From positions 2,480,001 through 2,544,000 of the forward strand of contig NZ_CP020042.1 in NCBI RefSeq assembly GCF_002028425.1: DNA of 64,000 nucleotides, given 5' to 3'. A program made the translations under genes and the position numbers. Below, piece by piece: positions 9,623-18,298 of the stretch (the stretch's first letter is position 1; each line of letters starts with the position of its first letter). This stretch comes from Streptomyces katrae. GTDB taxonomy: Bacteria; Actinomycetota; Actinomycetes; Streptomycetales; Streptomycetaceae. Under the pieces are notes generated by a model. The model saw only the letters and a program-made list of their open reading frames with translations. It was not told where the DNA came from and made no database searches.

Positions 9623-9665
9623 CCGAAGGGGCGCCGGGGCCCGAACGGCCCCGGCGCCCCTTCGG
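9623..9665 (+). terminator. Second strong hairpin upstream of the oxidase gene
   Basis: A perfect 19-bp stem (ccgaaggggcgccggggcc with its complement) and 5-base loop. It is followed by the tandem phrase ttcggcttccc (9661-9686). Either a back-up terminator for the P450 or a leader structure. Confidence 0.7.
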
Positions 9666-9729
9666 CTTCCCTTCGGCTTCCCTTCGAGGCCGGCGTGCGG
9701 GCGCCCCGGGGCGGTGCCAGACTGGGGCC

Positions 9730-11115
9730 ATGGCCACGGTCACGGCTGCGCCGGGCCCCTCCTTCCGGGGACGGCTGGTGCGGCCCGGAGACCCCACGTA
9801 CGACGAGGACCGGCGGGTCTGGAACGGCTCGGTCGACCGGCACCCCGCCCTCGTCGCCTGCTGCGCGGGCGTCGCGGACGTCATGGACGCCGTACGGTTC
9901 GCGGCCGGCGAGGGGCTGCCCCTGGCCGTCCGCTCCGGCGGCCACAGCTTCCCCGGACACTCGGTGTGCGACGACGGGATCGTCCTCGACCTCTCCGCGA
10001 TGCGCGGCATCCGCGTGGACCCCGAGGCCCGTACCGTCCGCGCCCAGGCGGGGGTACGGCTCGGCGAGCTGGACCGGGAGACCCAGGCGTTCGGGCTGGC
10101 GGTCCCGGCCGGGATCGTCACGACCACCGGCCTGGCCGGGCTCACCCTCGGCGGCGGCATCGGCTGGCTGATGCGCAAGTACGGGCTGACCATCGACCAG
10201 CTGCTGTCGGTGGACATGGTCACGGCCGACGGCTCGTTCCTGACGGCGAGCGAGAGGGAGAACGCCGGACTCTTCTGGGGGATCCGCGGCGGAGGCGGGA
10301 ACTTCGGGATCGTGACGGAGTTCGAGTTCCGTCTCCACCCGGTGGGTCCGGTGGTCCTCGCGGGTCCGGTCCTGTGGCCGATGGAGGAATCGCCGCGGCT
10401 GCTGCGCCTGTACCGGGACTGGATCACCGACGTGCCGGACGAGCTGACCACCGCGGTCGTGCACCGCCGGGTGCCGCCGGTGCCGTTCATGCCGCGGGAG
10501 CTGCACGGGCGGCCGGTGGTGATGGTGGTGTGCTGCTACGCCGGGCCGGTCGAGGACGGTGAGAAGGTGCTGCGGCCGCTGCGCGAGGCGGGCCCGCCGC
10601 CGCTGCTGGACCTGTGCGTGCCCAAGCCGTTCACCGCCCACCAGGCGATGTTCGACCCGTCCTTCCCACGCGGGCGCTGGTACTACTTCAAGTCCTGCGA
10701 CGTGGACCGGCTGGACGACGAGGTCATCGACCGCACCGCCGAGCACACGGCCCGGATGGTGTCACCGCTCACCGCCTTCCCCATCTTCCAGCTGGGCGGG
10801 GCGATCCGGCGGGTCGGGGACGACGAGACGGCCTTCGGCGGCCGGTCCTCCGGGCACACCTTCAACATCAACGGGACGACGGAGGGCCCCGAGGGGTTCG
10901 AGGCGGAACGGGAGTGGGCGCGCGGCCTGTGGTCGGCGCTCGCCCCCTACCAGACCGGCGTCTACTCCAACTTCCTCATGGAGGAGGGCGAGGACCGGGT
11001 CGCGCAGGCCTACGGGGAGGCGAAGTACCGGCGGCTGCGGGAACTGAAGCGCCACTACGACCCCGGCAACCTCTTCCGCCTCAACCAGAACATCCCACCG
11101 GCCGACGCCTCCTGA
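9730..11115 (+). CDS. FAD-linked oxidoreductase with BBE domain (berberine-bridge type)
   Basis: 461 residues. The N-terminal FAD-binding type 4 domain has the histidine motif RSGGHSFPGHS (about 74-84), which attaches FAD covalently. The glycine-rich segment GLAGLTLGGGIGWL (about 136-149) lacks the cysteine that gives a second link in berberine-bridge and gluco-oligosaccharide oxidases, so single attachment is expected. The C-terminal BBE segment ends YDPGNLFRLNQNI. These enzymes oxidise sugars, alkaloids or antibiotic intermediates and make hydrogen peroxide. No signal peptide is seen. It is isolated between a hairpin and a convergent gene. Confidence 0.85.
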   Translation: MATVTAAPGPSFRGRLVRPGDPTYDEDRRVWNGSVDRHPALVACCAGVADVMDAVRFAAGEGLPLAVRSGGHSFPGHSVCDDGIVLDLSAMRGIRVDPEARTVRAQAGVRLGELDRETQAFGLAVPAGIVTTTGLAGLTLGGGIGWLMRKYGLTIDQLLSVDMVTADGSFLTASERENAGLFWGIRGGGGNFGIVTEFEFRLHPVGPVVLAGPVLWPMEESPRLLRLYRDWITDVPDELTTAVVHRRVPPVPFMPRELHGRPVVMVVCCYAGPVEDGEKVLRPLREAGPPPLLDLCVPKPFTAHQAMFDPSFPRGRWYYFKSCDVDRLDDEVIDRTAEHTARMVSPLTAFPIFQLGGAIRRVGDDETAFGGRSSGHTFNINGTTEGPEGFEAEREWARGLWSALAPYQTGVYSNFLMEEGEDRVAQAYGEAKYRRLRELKRHYDPGNLFRLNQNIPPADAS

Positions 11116-11142
11116 CGCCATGTCCCGACCCCGCGGCTCGCC

Positions 11143-11172
11143 CCGGCGTCCCGGCGTCCCGGCGTCCCGGCG
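11143..11172 (+). repeat. Short tandem repeat of ccggcgtc
   Basis: Three to four head-to-tail copies of the octamer ccggcgtc lie in the gap between convergent genes. Possibly slippage-prone; no function is evident. Confidence 0.6.
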
Positions 11173-11179
11173 CCGCGTC

Positions 11180-13198
11180 CTACCGCTGCGCGGCGGCCAG
11201 CCGGTCGGGCTCCCCGGCCGTCGTGCGCTGCACAGGCAGGGTGACGCGCAGCCCGCGCGGCCCGGACAGGACGTGGACCAGCCCGAAGCCTGCTCCGACG
11301 ACGGCCGCACCGCCCACGGCGTCCAGCACCCAGTGGTTGGCGGTCGCCACGATCGCGCACACCGTGATCAGCGGGTGCAGCGCGCCGAGCAGCTTCTGCC
11401 AGCCCTTCGGCGCCAGTACGACGACCACGATGCCGCACCACAGCGACCAGCCGAAGTGCAGCGAGGGCATCGCCGCGTACTGGTTGGAGATCGCGGTCAT
11501 CGCCCCGTACGAGGGGTTCGCCAGGTCCTGCGCCCCGTGCACGGTGTCGACGAAACCCAGCCCGGGCATCAGCCGCGGCGGCGCGAGCGGGAACAGCCAG
11601 AACCCGGCGAGCGCGAGGGCGGTCGCCAGGCCCAGGGAGGCCCGCGCCCAGCGGTAGTCGCCGGGGCGGCGCCGGTAGAGGACGGCCAGGATCCCGAGGG
11701 GCACCACGAAGTGGAAGGAGGAGTAGTAGAAGTTGAAGAACGCCTCCAGCCACGGCGTGTCGACCACCGCCCGGTTCACGGCCCGCTCGATGTCGATGCC
11801 GAGGACCCGCTCGATGCCGTGGATCCGGCTCCCGTCGCGCTCGGCGAGGGAGCGGCTGGCGGGGGCGGCGGCGCGGATGTGCGAGTAGACCGAGTAGCCG
11901 ACCCGTATCAGCAGGAGCTCCAGCAGCAGGCTGGGGCGCGACAGCGCGCGCCGCCAGAACGGCAGCAGCGGCACCCACGCCCGGCGGGCGGCGGCGGGCC
12001 GCCCGTAGACGGTGGGGACCGGCTCGCGCCAGTACGGGGAGGAGCGCGGCAGGAACGGCACGGCGCACGCCGCGGCCACGGCCGCGAGGAGCGGAACGTT
12101 GTCCCGTACGGGGGCCAGTGCGGCCAGGTTGGGCAGCAGGACCGCGCTCGGCAGGGTGATGGCCAGGACCACGGCGGCCGGCCACACCCTCCGGTCCGCG
12201 GCCCGCCTCCCCACCTTGCCGGCCACCGCGAGCAGCACCCACAGCAGCTGGTGGCGCCAGCCGGTCGGGGAGACGGCGACGGCCGCGCAGCCGGTGACGG
12301 CGACGGCGAGCAGCAGCTGGCCGTCGCGGGCGTAGCGGGCGGCGCGGCGCAGGGCGGCCCAGGTGATCGCGGCGGCGAGGGCCGTGTAGAGCAGGATCTC
12401 GCCGGGGCCGCTGAGGCCGAAGCGGAGCAGGGCGCCGTGGACGGACTGGTTGGCGAGGCCGTCGGGGGAGCCGCCGAGGCCGGTGCCGGCGAGGTGGTGG
12501 ATCCAGTACGTCCACGAGTCGCGCGGCAGGGCGGCCCAGGCCAGCACGGTGGCTCCGGCGAAGGTCGCGGCGGCGGCGCGGGCGGTGGGGCGGCGGCCGG
12601 TGAGCCACAGCAGCGGGGCGAAGAGCAGGAGGGCGGGCTGGAGGGCGGCGGCGAGGCCGACGAGGAGCCCGGCGGGCCGCTCGCCGGGCACCCGGAAGAC
12701 GGCGAGCAGCACCAGCAGCACGGGCAGGACGGCGGTCTGCCCCGGTAAGGCGGCCGCGCGGACCGGCAGGGAGACCATCATCAGCGCCACCAGAACGGGC
12801 GCCGCGAGCAGCGCGGTGCGGCGCGGCACCGGGTCGGGCAGCCCGCGCGCGGCGACCACCCCGACGGCGGCGACGAGGAGCAGGGTCGCGCAGGTCCAGG
12901 CGACCTCCAGCGAGGAGGGCGCGGCGAGGCCGGCGAGGGGCTTGAGGACCAGGCCGGCGAAGGGGGTGCCGGTGAACTGTCCGGCGTCGTAGAGGGTGCC
13001 GGGGGCCGCGGTGCTCGCCGAGAGGTGGAGGTCGCCGAACCACTCGGCCGGGGGCACGCGCAGGACGGAGGCCGCCTGTCTGACGGTGAGGAGACCCGCG
13101 AGCGCCCACAGCAGGAGTCGGGCCGCCCCGAGTCTGCCGCTACCGCCTATGACCCCGGCATGTCCGTTGGCACCGCCGTGCTCCGCCGCGTCAGCCAC
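11180..13198 (-). CDS. Bifunctional GT87-like glycosyltransferase / PAP2 phosphatase membrane protein
   Basis: 672 residues. The N-terminal 400 or so form a polytopic domain like GT87 (DUF2029) polyprenyl-phosphate mannosyltransferases, with an early WFGDLHLSASTA loop carrying the expected acidic residue. The C-terminal 270 are a PAP2 membrane phosphatase: a PPRLMPGLGF motif, AMPSLHFGWSLW (catalytic-type S-x-H) and a later ANHWVLDAVGGA (H-x-x-x-D). Such fusions resemble inositol-phosphoceramide/AUR1-like enzymes and probably build a glycosylated lipid or polymer at the membrane. GTG at 13198 is chosen for its GGAGG site 10 bases upstream; a longer start is possible. Confidence 0.8.
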   Translation of the reverse strand: MADAAEHGGANGHAGVIGGSGRLGAARLLLWALAGLLTVRQAASVLRVPPAEWFGDLHLSASTAAPGTLYDAGQFTGTPFAGLVLKPLAGLAAPSSLEVAWTCATLLLVAAVGVVAARGLPDPVPRRTALLAAPVLVALMMVSLPVRAAALPGQTAVLPVLLVLLAVFRVPGERPAGLLVGLAAALQPALLLFAPLLWLTGRRPTARAAAATFAGATVLAWAALPRDSWTYWIHHLAGTGLGGSPDGLANQSVHGALLRFGLSGPGEILLYTALAAAITWAALRRAARYARDGQLLLAVAVTGCAAVAVSPTGWRHQLLWVLLAVAGKVGRRAADRRVWPAAVVLAITLPSAVLLPNLAALAPVRDNVPLLAAVAAACAVPFLPRSSPYWREPVPTVYGRPAAARRAWVPLLPFWRRALSRPSLLLELLLIRVGYSVYSHIRAAAPASRSLAERDGSRIHGIERVLGIDIERAVNRAVVDTPWLEAFFNFYYSSFHFVVPLGILAVLYRRRPGDYRWARASLGLATALALAGFWLFPLAPPRLMPGLGFVDTVHGAQDLANPSYGAMTAISNQYAAMPSLHFGWSLWCGIVVVVLAPKGWQKLLGALHPLITVCAIVATANHWVLDAVGGAAVVGAGFGLVHVLSGPRGLRVTLPVQRTTAGEPDRLAAAQR

Positions 13199-13333
13199 GC
13201 CTCGCCGTCCTCCCGCCCTGCCGACCGCAACCCTGACTCCGCCTGGCTGCCGTACCGCGGCACGCGCCGCGCCTGTCACTGGGGTTCACTACCGGGACGA
13301 CGATATCCCCCGCGCGATCCCTAGGATGGCGGC

Positions 13334-13651
13334 ATGAGCATCGTGAAGATCAACGCCCTTGCCGTTCCCGACGACCAGCGGGAGGTGCTGGAGCAGCGGT
13401 TCGCCTCGCGGGCGGGGGCCGTGGAGTCCTCGGACGGGTTCGAGTGGTTCGAGCTGCTGCGGCCGGTCGAGGGCACGGACCAGTACCTCGTGTACACGCG
13501 CTGGCGCTCCGAGGAGGACTTCCAGGCGTGGATGGAGGGCCCGATGAAGGCGGCGCACCAGGGTGGCGGGGACCGGCCGAAGCCGGCGGCCTCGGGGTCG
13601 CAGGTGTGGTCGTTCGAGGTCGTGCAGCAGGCGGCGCCGAAGAAGGCGTGA
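13334..13651 (+). CDS. Heme-degrading monooxygenase, IsdG/MhuD-like
   Basis: 105 residues of the antibiotic-biosynthesis-monooxygenase fold. The three residues that define IsdG/MhuD heme oxygenases are present at the same numbers as in mycobacterial MhuD: Asn7, Trp66 and His75. It would open heme to release iron in the cytoplasm. The sequence around Trp66 (YTRWRSEEDFQAW) and the short length match. It stands alone, divergent from the membrane fusion gene and convergent with the next. No iron-box operator was recognised upstream. Confidence 0.82.
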   Translation: MSIVKINALAVPDDQREVLEQRFASRAGAVESSDGFEWFELLRPVEGTDQYLVYTRWRSEEDFQAWMEGPMKAAHQGGGDRPKPAASGSQVWSFEVVQQAAPKKA

Positions 13652-13658
13652 GGACGGC

Positions 13659-13696
13659 CGGAAGGGCCCGGGGGCGCGGGCTCCCGGGCCCTTCCG
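13659..13696. terminator. Bidirectional terminator between convergent genes
   Basis: A perfect 14-bp stem (cggaagggcccggg with its complement), 7 bases after the heme oxygenase stop and 10 before the stop of the gene on the other strand. Confidence 0.8.
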
Positions 13697-13705
13697 CTGC
13701 GGCGC

Positions 13706-14101
13706 TCAGCTCCAGAAGGCGTCGCTCTCGTCGATGTCCTGCGTGCACTGGTCGATGTCGGTGATCTTGCCGCCGACGATGGTGAAGAAGAGTCCCTCGT
13801 GGATCTCGATGCCGCGGTCGCCGCGGTCGGCCATGGTGGTGTGGAAGGACATCGCGTGGCCCCTGCCGTCGACCAGCACGCGCTCCAGGCTGACCCTGAA
13901 GGTGCCGCCGGTCTCCTCCCCCAGGCGGCGGTAGAGGTCGAGGACCGCTTCCCGCCCCTTGTGGTGCCCGGCCAGGGGGCTGGTGCCGGGCATGTGGTGG
14001 ATGACGTCAGCCGTCATCAGGCTGCCCAGGGTCTCCATGTCGCCCTTGCCGAAGGCCTCGTAGCAGCGGCGGATCAGGGCACAGTCCGGATGCTCCGACA
14101 T
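13706..14101 (-). CDS. SnoaL-like / NTF2-fold protein
   Basis: 131 residues. The pattern starting IRRCYEAFGKGDMETL, then MTADVIHHMPGTSPLAGHHKGREAV and a closing beta-rich part with GLFFTIVGGKITDIDQ is characteristic of SnoaL-like (NTF2-fold) proteins. Members are polyketide cyclases, limonene-epoxide-hydrolase relatives or simple ligand binders. No partner gene points to a specific reaction here. The ATG at 14101 is preferred to a start 75 bases upstream because AAGGG lies 9-10 bases before it and the family begins close to this point. Confidence 0.75.
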   Translation of the reverse strand: MSEHPDCALIRRCYEAFGKGDMETLGSLMTADVIHHMPGTSPLAGHHKGREAVLDLYRRLGEETGGTFRVSLERVLVDGRGHAMSFHTTMADRGDRGIEIHEGLFFTIVGGKITDIDQCTQDIDESDAFWS

Positions 14102-14210
14102 GACCGTCCACCCTTCGTTTCGTTCGTGGTATTTACGCCTTTTCTCATCATCGGCCCGTGCCTGTGGATATTCCACGCGGGGGACGGGGACGGGTCTTCA
14201 CAATGGCGCC

Positions 14211-14753
14211 ATGGACAGGAATTCGATCACCATGGCAGGCAGTGCAGGCACGACGACGGGACGGCCCGGAGCCTGCGGCTGGGTCGTCGCCCCCGAGCCG
14301 TTCGCGACGGCGGACGCCACCGCCCTGCGGCGCGCGTACTACGCGGAGGTCGCCGGGCGCTACTGGGAGCGGTCCGTGACCGAGGCGGAGATCGACCAGG
14401 GGATGCTGGACGACCCGGCCGACGAGCTCGCACCTCCGACGGGGCAGTTCGTGGTCGGCCGGCTCGACGGGCGGCCCCTGGCCTGCGGCGGCATACGGCT
14501 CCTCGACCCCGCCACCGCCGAGCTCACGAGGATCTACATCGACGGGAGCGCGCGCGGCACGGGGGGCGGGGCTGCGCTGCTCGCCGCCCTGGAGGAGGAG
14601 GCCCGCGCGCTGGGCGCCGGGCGGATGCGGCTGGACACCCGGACCGACCTGGTGGAGGCGCGCGCCCTGTACGCGCGTCACGGGTACCGGGAGATACCGG
14701 CGTACAACTCCGGCCCGTACGCCCAGCACTGGTTCGAGAAGCCGCTGGTCTGA
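14211..14753 (+). CDS. GNAT family N-acetyltransferase
   Basis: 180 residues from this start. The acetyl-CoA-binding loop is ARGTGGGAALLAALEEEA (motif A, R-G-x-G-x-G/A) after the strand ELTRIYID, and ALYARHGYREI is motif B. It would acetylate an amine, peptide or small drug. A hydrophilic N-terminal extension of about 20 residues precedes the domain. The start is uncertain: ATG 14211 and ATG 14232 both fit and neither has a strong ribosome site. It is divergent from the SnoaL-like gene. Confidence 0.75.
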   Translation: MDRNSITMAGSAGTTTGRPGACGWVVAPEPFATADATALRRAYYAEVAGRYWERSVTEAEIDQGMLDDPADELAPPTGQFVVGRLDGRPLACGGIRLLDPATAELTRIYIDGSARGTGGGAALLAALEEEARALGAGRMRLDTRTDLVEARALYARHGYREIPAYNSGPYAQHWFEKPLV

Positions 14754-14827
14754 CCGGTCAGGGCCGGCCGGACCGGCCTGCCGGCCGCCTGGCCCCGCAG
14801 GCCGGGTCGGTCGGTCAGGGCCGCCGG

Positions 14828-16876
14828 TCAGCGCGCCGCGTGGTCCCGGCGGGGGAGGGTGTCGTAGGGCTCCTCGGCGTCGGATCCGCACAGCTCCCGG
14901 CTGAGTTCCTCGACGAGTTTGACCAGGTCGGTGGGGCGGTCGGGGCCCCACCAGTCGCCGAGCAGGTCGGCGAGGGACTCCTGCCGGGCGGCGGCCAGCC
15001 GGTCCGCGGACTCGCGGCCCCGGTCGGTCAGGACGAGGGAGAGCCCTTCCCGGACGGCGAGCCCGCGCTCCTCGATCTGGCGGGCGGCGTCGGTGACGAC
15101 CCTGAGCGGAACGGACGTGCGTTCGGCGAGCACCCCGGGGTCCACCGATCCGTACTTCTTGATCCGCAGCAGTATCCAGCTGGCGGCGGGCAGCAGGTCG
15201 TAGCCCGCCTTCGCGGTGATCTTCTCGTAGACGTGGACGCGGCCCTCGCGGGTGCCGAGTACGGACAGGGCGCGGGCGACCTCGTCGCGGGAGGAGCGCT
15301 CAACGGGGTTGGAGGCGAGGGTCTCCGTCACATCGGGTGCGGTGACGGACCCGCGCAGCTTGTCCTCCTTGAGGAACCAGGCGATCAGGAACGCGAGCAG
15401 GACCACGGGGACGGCGTAGAGGAAGACGTCGGTGATGGCGCTGGAGTAGGCGTCCAGCACCCGGGGCCGCACCGCGGGAGGAAGGGCGCCGATGGCCCGG
15501 GGGTCCGCCTCGATGCGTTGCGGGCTCGCGGCGGGCGGGAGGGGGACGCCGGCGAGGGCGGAGCTGAGCTTCTCGCCGAGCCGGCTGGTGAAGATCGTGC
15601 CGAAGATGGCGACGCCGAAGGAGGCGCCGATGGAACGGAAGAAGGTGGCACCGGAGGTGGCGACTCCGAGGTCGGCGTAGCTGACGGCGTTCTGCACCAC
15701 CAGGACCAGCACCTGCATGACCAGGCCGAGGCCGGCGCCGAAGACGAAGAAATAGGCGCTCATCTCCAGGTCGGAGCTGGTGCGTTCGAGCCGGTGCAGG
15801 AGCACCAGGCCGATGGCGGTGACGGCGGTACCGCTGATGGGGAAGACCTTCCAGCGTCCGGTGCGGCTGACGATCTGCCCGGAGGTGGTGGAGGCGATCA
15901 GCAGGCCGAGCACCATCGGCAGCATGTGGACGCCGGACATGGTCGGTGAGACGCCGCGGACGACCTGGAGGAAGGTCGGCAGGTAGACCATCGCGCCGAA
16001 CATGGCGAAGCCGACGATGAAGCTGATCACCGAGCAGAGGGTGAAGGTCCGGATCCGGAACAGCTTCAGCGGCAGGACGGGTTCGGCGGCCCGGCGCTCG
16101 ACGAAGAGGAAGGCGACGAGGAGGACGGCGCCGAGGACGGCGAGGCCCACGATCCGGGCCGAGCCCCAGCCCCAGCTGCCGCCGAGGGAGGCGACGAGGA
16201 CGAGACAGGTGGCCACGCCGGCGATCAGGGCGGTGCCGAGGTAGTCGATGGTGTGCCGGGAAGGCCGGGCGGGGATCCGCAGGGCGGCCGCGATGACGAC
16301 GAGGGCGACGAGACCGATGGGGAGGTTGATGTAGAAGACCCAGCGCCAGGAGAGGTGGTCCACGAACAGGCCGCCCAGCAGGGGGCCGAGCACGCTGGTC
16401 GCGCCGAAGACGGCACCGAAGAGGCCCTGGTACTTGCCTCGTTCGCGGGGCGGGACGATGTCGCCGACGATCGCCATCGACAGCACCATCAGCCCGCCGC
16501 CGCCCAGGCCCTGGAGGGCGCGGAAGCCGATCAGCTGCGGCATGTCCTGGGCCAGCCCGCAGAGCGCGGAGCCGATGAGGAAGATGACGATGGCGTACTG
16601 GAAGAGTCTCTTGCGTCCGTACTGGTCTCCGAGCTTGCCCCACAGGGGGGTGGCTGCGGTGGACGCCAGCATGTAGGCGGTGACCACCCACGACAGGTGC
16701 TCCATGCCGCCGAGCTCGCTCACGATCGTGGGGAGCGCGGTGGAGACGATCGTCTGGTCGAGTGCGGCGATCAGCAGGCCCAGCAGGAGGGCCCCGATCG
16801 AGACGAGCACGTCCCGTGAAGCGTGTTCGGCCCCCTGGGCCGGATTAGCTGGCGACGCGGTCACATCCTGAGCCAT
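14828..16876 (-). CDS. DHA2-type MFS drug exporter with C-terminal winged-helix domain
   Basis: 682 residues. Fourteen hydrophobic helices occupy residues 25-525, with the DHA2 motifs [14 protein letters not shown] (helix 1), a helix 2-3 loop GDQYGRKR and the motif C region GLLLGGLF-like. A 150-residue soluble tail follows that looks like a MarR/PadR-type winged helix (segments [39 protein letters not shown]). This exporter-plus-DNA-binding-like tail occurs in many actinobacterial transporters; whether it binds DNA is unknown. ATG 16876 has GGAGGAGAAG upstream. It likely expels toxic organics by proton antiport. Confidence 0.85.
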   Translation of the reverse strand: MAQDVTASPANPAQGAEHASRDVLVSIGALLLGLLIAALDQTIVSTALPTIVSELGGMEHLSWVVTAYMLASTAATPLWGKLGDQYGRKRLFQYAIVIFLIGSALCGLAQDMPQLIGFRALQGLGGGGLMVLSMAIVGDIVPPRERGKYQGLFGAVFGATSVLGPLLGGLFVDHLSWRWVFYINLPIGLVALVVIAAALRIPARPSRHTIDYLGTALIAGVATCLVLVASLGGSWGWGSARIVGLAVLGAVLLVAFLFVERRAAEPVLPLKLFRIRTFTLCSVISFIVGFAMFGAMVYLPTFLQVVRGVSPTMSGVHMLPMVLGLLIASTTSGQIVSRTGRWKVFPISGTAVTAIGLVLLHRLERTSSDLEMSAYFFVFGAGLGLVMQVLVLVVQNAVSYADLGVATSGATFFRSIGASFGVAIFGTIFTSRLGEKLSSALAGVPLPPAASPQRIEADPRAIGALPPAVRPRVLDAYSSAITDVFLYAVPVVLLAFLIAWFLKEDKLRGSVTAPDVTETLASNPVERSSRDEVARALSVLGTREGRVHVYEKITAKAGYDLLPAASWILLRIKKYGSVDPGVLAERTSVPLRVVTDAARQIEERGLAVREGLSLVLTDRGRESADRLAAARQESLADLLGDWWGPDRPTDLVKLVEELSRELCGSDAEEPYDTLPRRDHAAR

Positions 16877-17004
16877 CGGCTTCTCCTCCCGCCGGATCAA
16901 CATCTCCATCCTGAGTGGTCTGTCCGGTTATGGCCTCTCGGAAGGGTTGGGTGGGGCCAAAGGGGTCTGCATAATCGCTGGCAGTGTCCAGGGAGGGGTT
17001 ATCA

Positions 17005-18165
17005 GTGAGCGCTGAGCGCTGTCCGGAATGCGGCGCCGCGGGCGCCGACTGCACCTGTGCGCGAGGGTTGGGGTTCAACCCGCTGCGCATCCGCCCGTAC
17101 ATGGCCGCGCCCGGCGCCGACGGGACGGCCCCTCCCCCGACGCCGCCCCAGCCGGTCCTGGGTGCCATGGGCGAAGCCCCCACGACCGTGATCCCGCCCG
17201 TCGTGGCGGACCCGGCGGCCCCGTCCGGCGCGGCCCCCGAGGCCCCCACGGCCATGATCCCGACCGTGCCGTCCTACCCGACGACCCCGTCGGGCGCGGG
17301 CCCCGAGGCCCCTACCGCCATGATCCCGACCGCGCCGTCCCACCTGACGGCACCGTCGGGCGCGGGCCCCGAGGCGCCTACCGCCATGATCCCGACCGCG
17401 CCGTCCCACCTGACGGCACCGGCCGGGGCGGGCCCCGAGGCGCCTACCGCCATGTTCCCGCCCGTCCCGGCGGACCCGCACGGATCCGGCGGCCCGATAT
17501 CCGGCGCCCCGACACCCGGGGCGCCGGTGGCCGACCAGACGATGCGGCTGCGGGCCGTGGCCCCGCCGGGGGTCGGGACGGCGGGGGCCGGGCGGCCGGA
17601 GCGGCGGCGGGTGGTGCCGTTGCTGGCGGCGGCCGGGGCGGTGGTGGCCGCCGGGGCGGTGGCGCTGGCGCTGGGGCTGTTCACGGGCTCCGGGAAGGAC
17701 GGCACGGCGCTCGCGGACCCCAAGCCGTCGGTCCCGGTGACCGGCGAGGCCCCGGCCGACCCGTCGCAGACGCCGTCCGGCCCCGCGGAAAGCGCCTCCG
17801 CGTCGGCCTCGCCGTCCGCGTCGGCGAGTGCGTCCCGGTCGCCGTCCCCGTCCCCAAGCGGCTCCCGTACCTCGGCGGCGCCGTCTCCGAGCCCGTCCGC
17901 GAGCGCCCCCCGCACCACCAAGCCCGTCGCACCGCCTCCGCCGGCGCCCTCCAAGCCCCCGACCCTGCGCTCCGGCGACTCGGGCCCCGAGGTGCTGAAG
18001 CTCCAGCGGCTGCTTGCGGACCGCGGGATGTACAACGGCCGGTTCGACGGCCGGTACGGCCGCTCCGTGGAGCGGGCCGTGGAGGACTTCCAGATGGAGT
18101 CCGGGGTCTACGGGGACCCTTGGGGCGTCTACGGTCCGGCGACCCGGAGCGCCCTGGAGGGATAG
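17005..18165 (+). CDS. Membrane-anchored peptidoglycan-binding protein with zinc-ribbon-like N-terminus and 22-residue repeats
   Basis: 386 residues. The N-terminus MSAERCPECGAAGADCTCARG has a C-x2-C...C-x-C cluster typical of a small zinc ribbon, so it is cytoplasmic. A proline-rich region then carries three 22-residue repeats starting EAPTAMIPT (17239-17436) and a fourth partial one. One transmembrane helix follows (about residues 205-225), then a Ser/Pro/Ala-rich wall-spanning stalk and a C-terminal peptidoglycan-binding domain (SGPEVLKLQRLLADRGMYNG, then AVEDFQ). It would link cytoplasm to cell wall. GTG 17005 is chosen for GGGAGGGG 6 bases before it. Confidence 0.8.
   Translation: MSAERCPECGAAGADCTCARGLGFNPLRIRPYMAAPGADGTAPPPTPPQPVLGAMGEAPTTVIPPVVADPAAPSGAAPEAPTAMIPTVPSYPTTPSGAGPEAPTAMIPTAPSHLTAPSGAGPEAPTAMIPTAPSHLTAPAGAGPEAPTAMFPPVPADPHGSGGPISGAPTPGAPVADQTMRLRAVAPPGVGTAGAGRPERRRVVPLLAAAGAVVAAGAVALALGLFTGSGKDGTALADPKPSVPVTGEAPADPSQTPSGPAESASASASPSASASASRSPSPSPSGSRTSAAPSPSPSASAPRTTKPVAPPPPAPSKPPTLRSGDSGPEVLKLQRLLADRGMYNGRFDGRYGRSVERAVEDFQMESGVYGDPWGVYGPATRSALEG
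17239..17436 (+). repeat. Three 66-bp tandem repeats within a coding gene
   Basis: Units 17239-17304, 17305-17370 and 17371-17436 each code for 22 residues beginning EAPTAMIPT. The second and third are nearly identical in DNA. The array can expand or shrink without changing frame. Confidence 0.85.
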
Positions 18166-18215
18166 CTCACGCGGGCGGCGGTGGCGCATACCGCCCCGGG
18201 TTTTGTATCGTGTAG

Positions 18216-18268
18216 GAACAAAGTGGTTCCGTCCACACCCCCTGACCGGTGGACGGAACCGCTTGTTC
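18216..18268 (+). terminator. Long imperfect hairpin (terminator or leader)
   Basis: Arms 18216-18236 and 18249-18268 pair over about 20 positions with one small internal bulge; the core is ggttccgtccac with its complement. It lies 50 bases after the peptidoglycan-binding gene and 31 before the HAD gene. Confidence 0.7.
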
Positions 18269-18298
18269 TCTTCTCCCGCCCCGTCTGGAGCCCCGCCG

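Noticed and set aside
14754..14827. Terminator between the GNAT gene and the MFS gene
   Set aside because: The gap is full of ggcc/ggtc repeats that can pair in several ways, but no single strong stem stands out.
17239..17436. CRISPR-like array
   Set aside because: Repeats are contiguous, in frame and coding, without spacers or cas genes.
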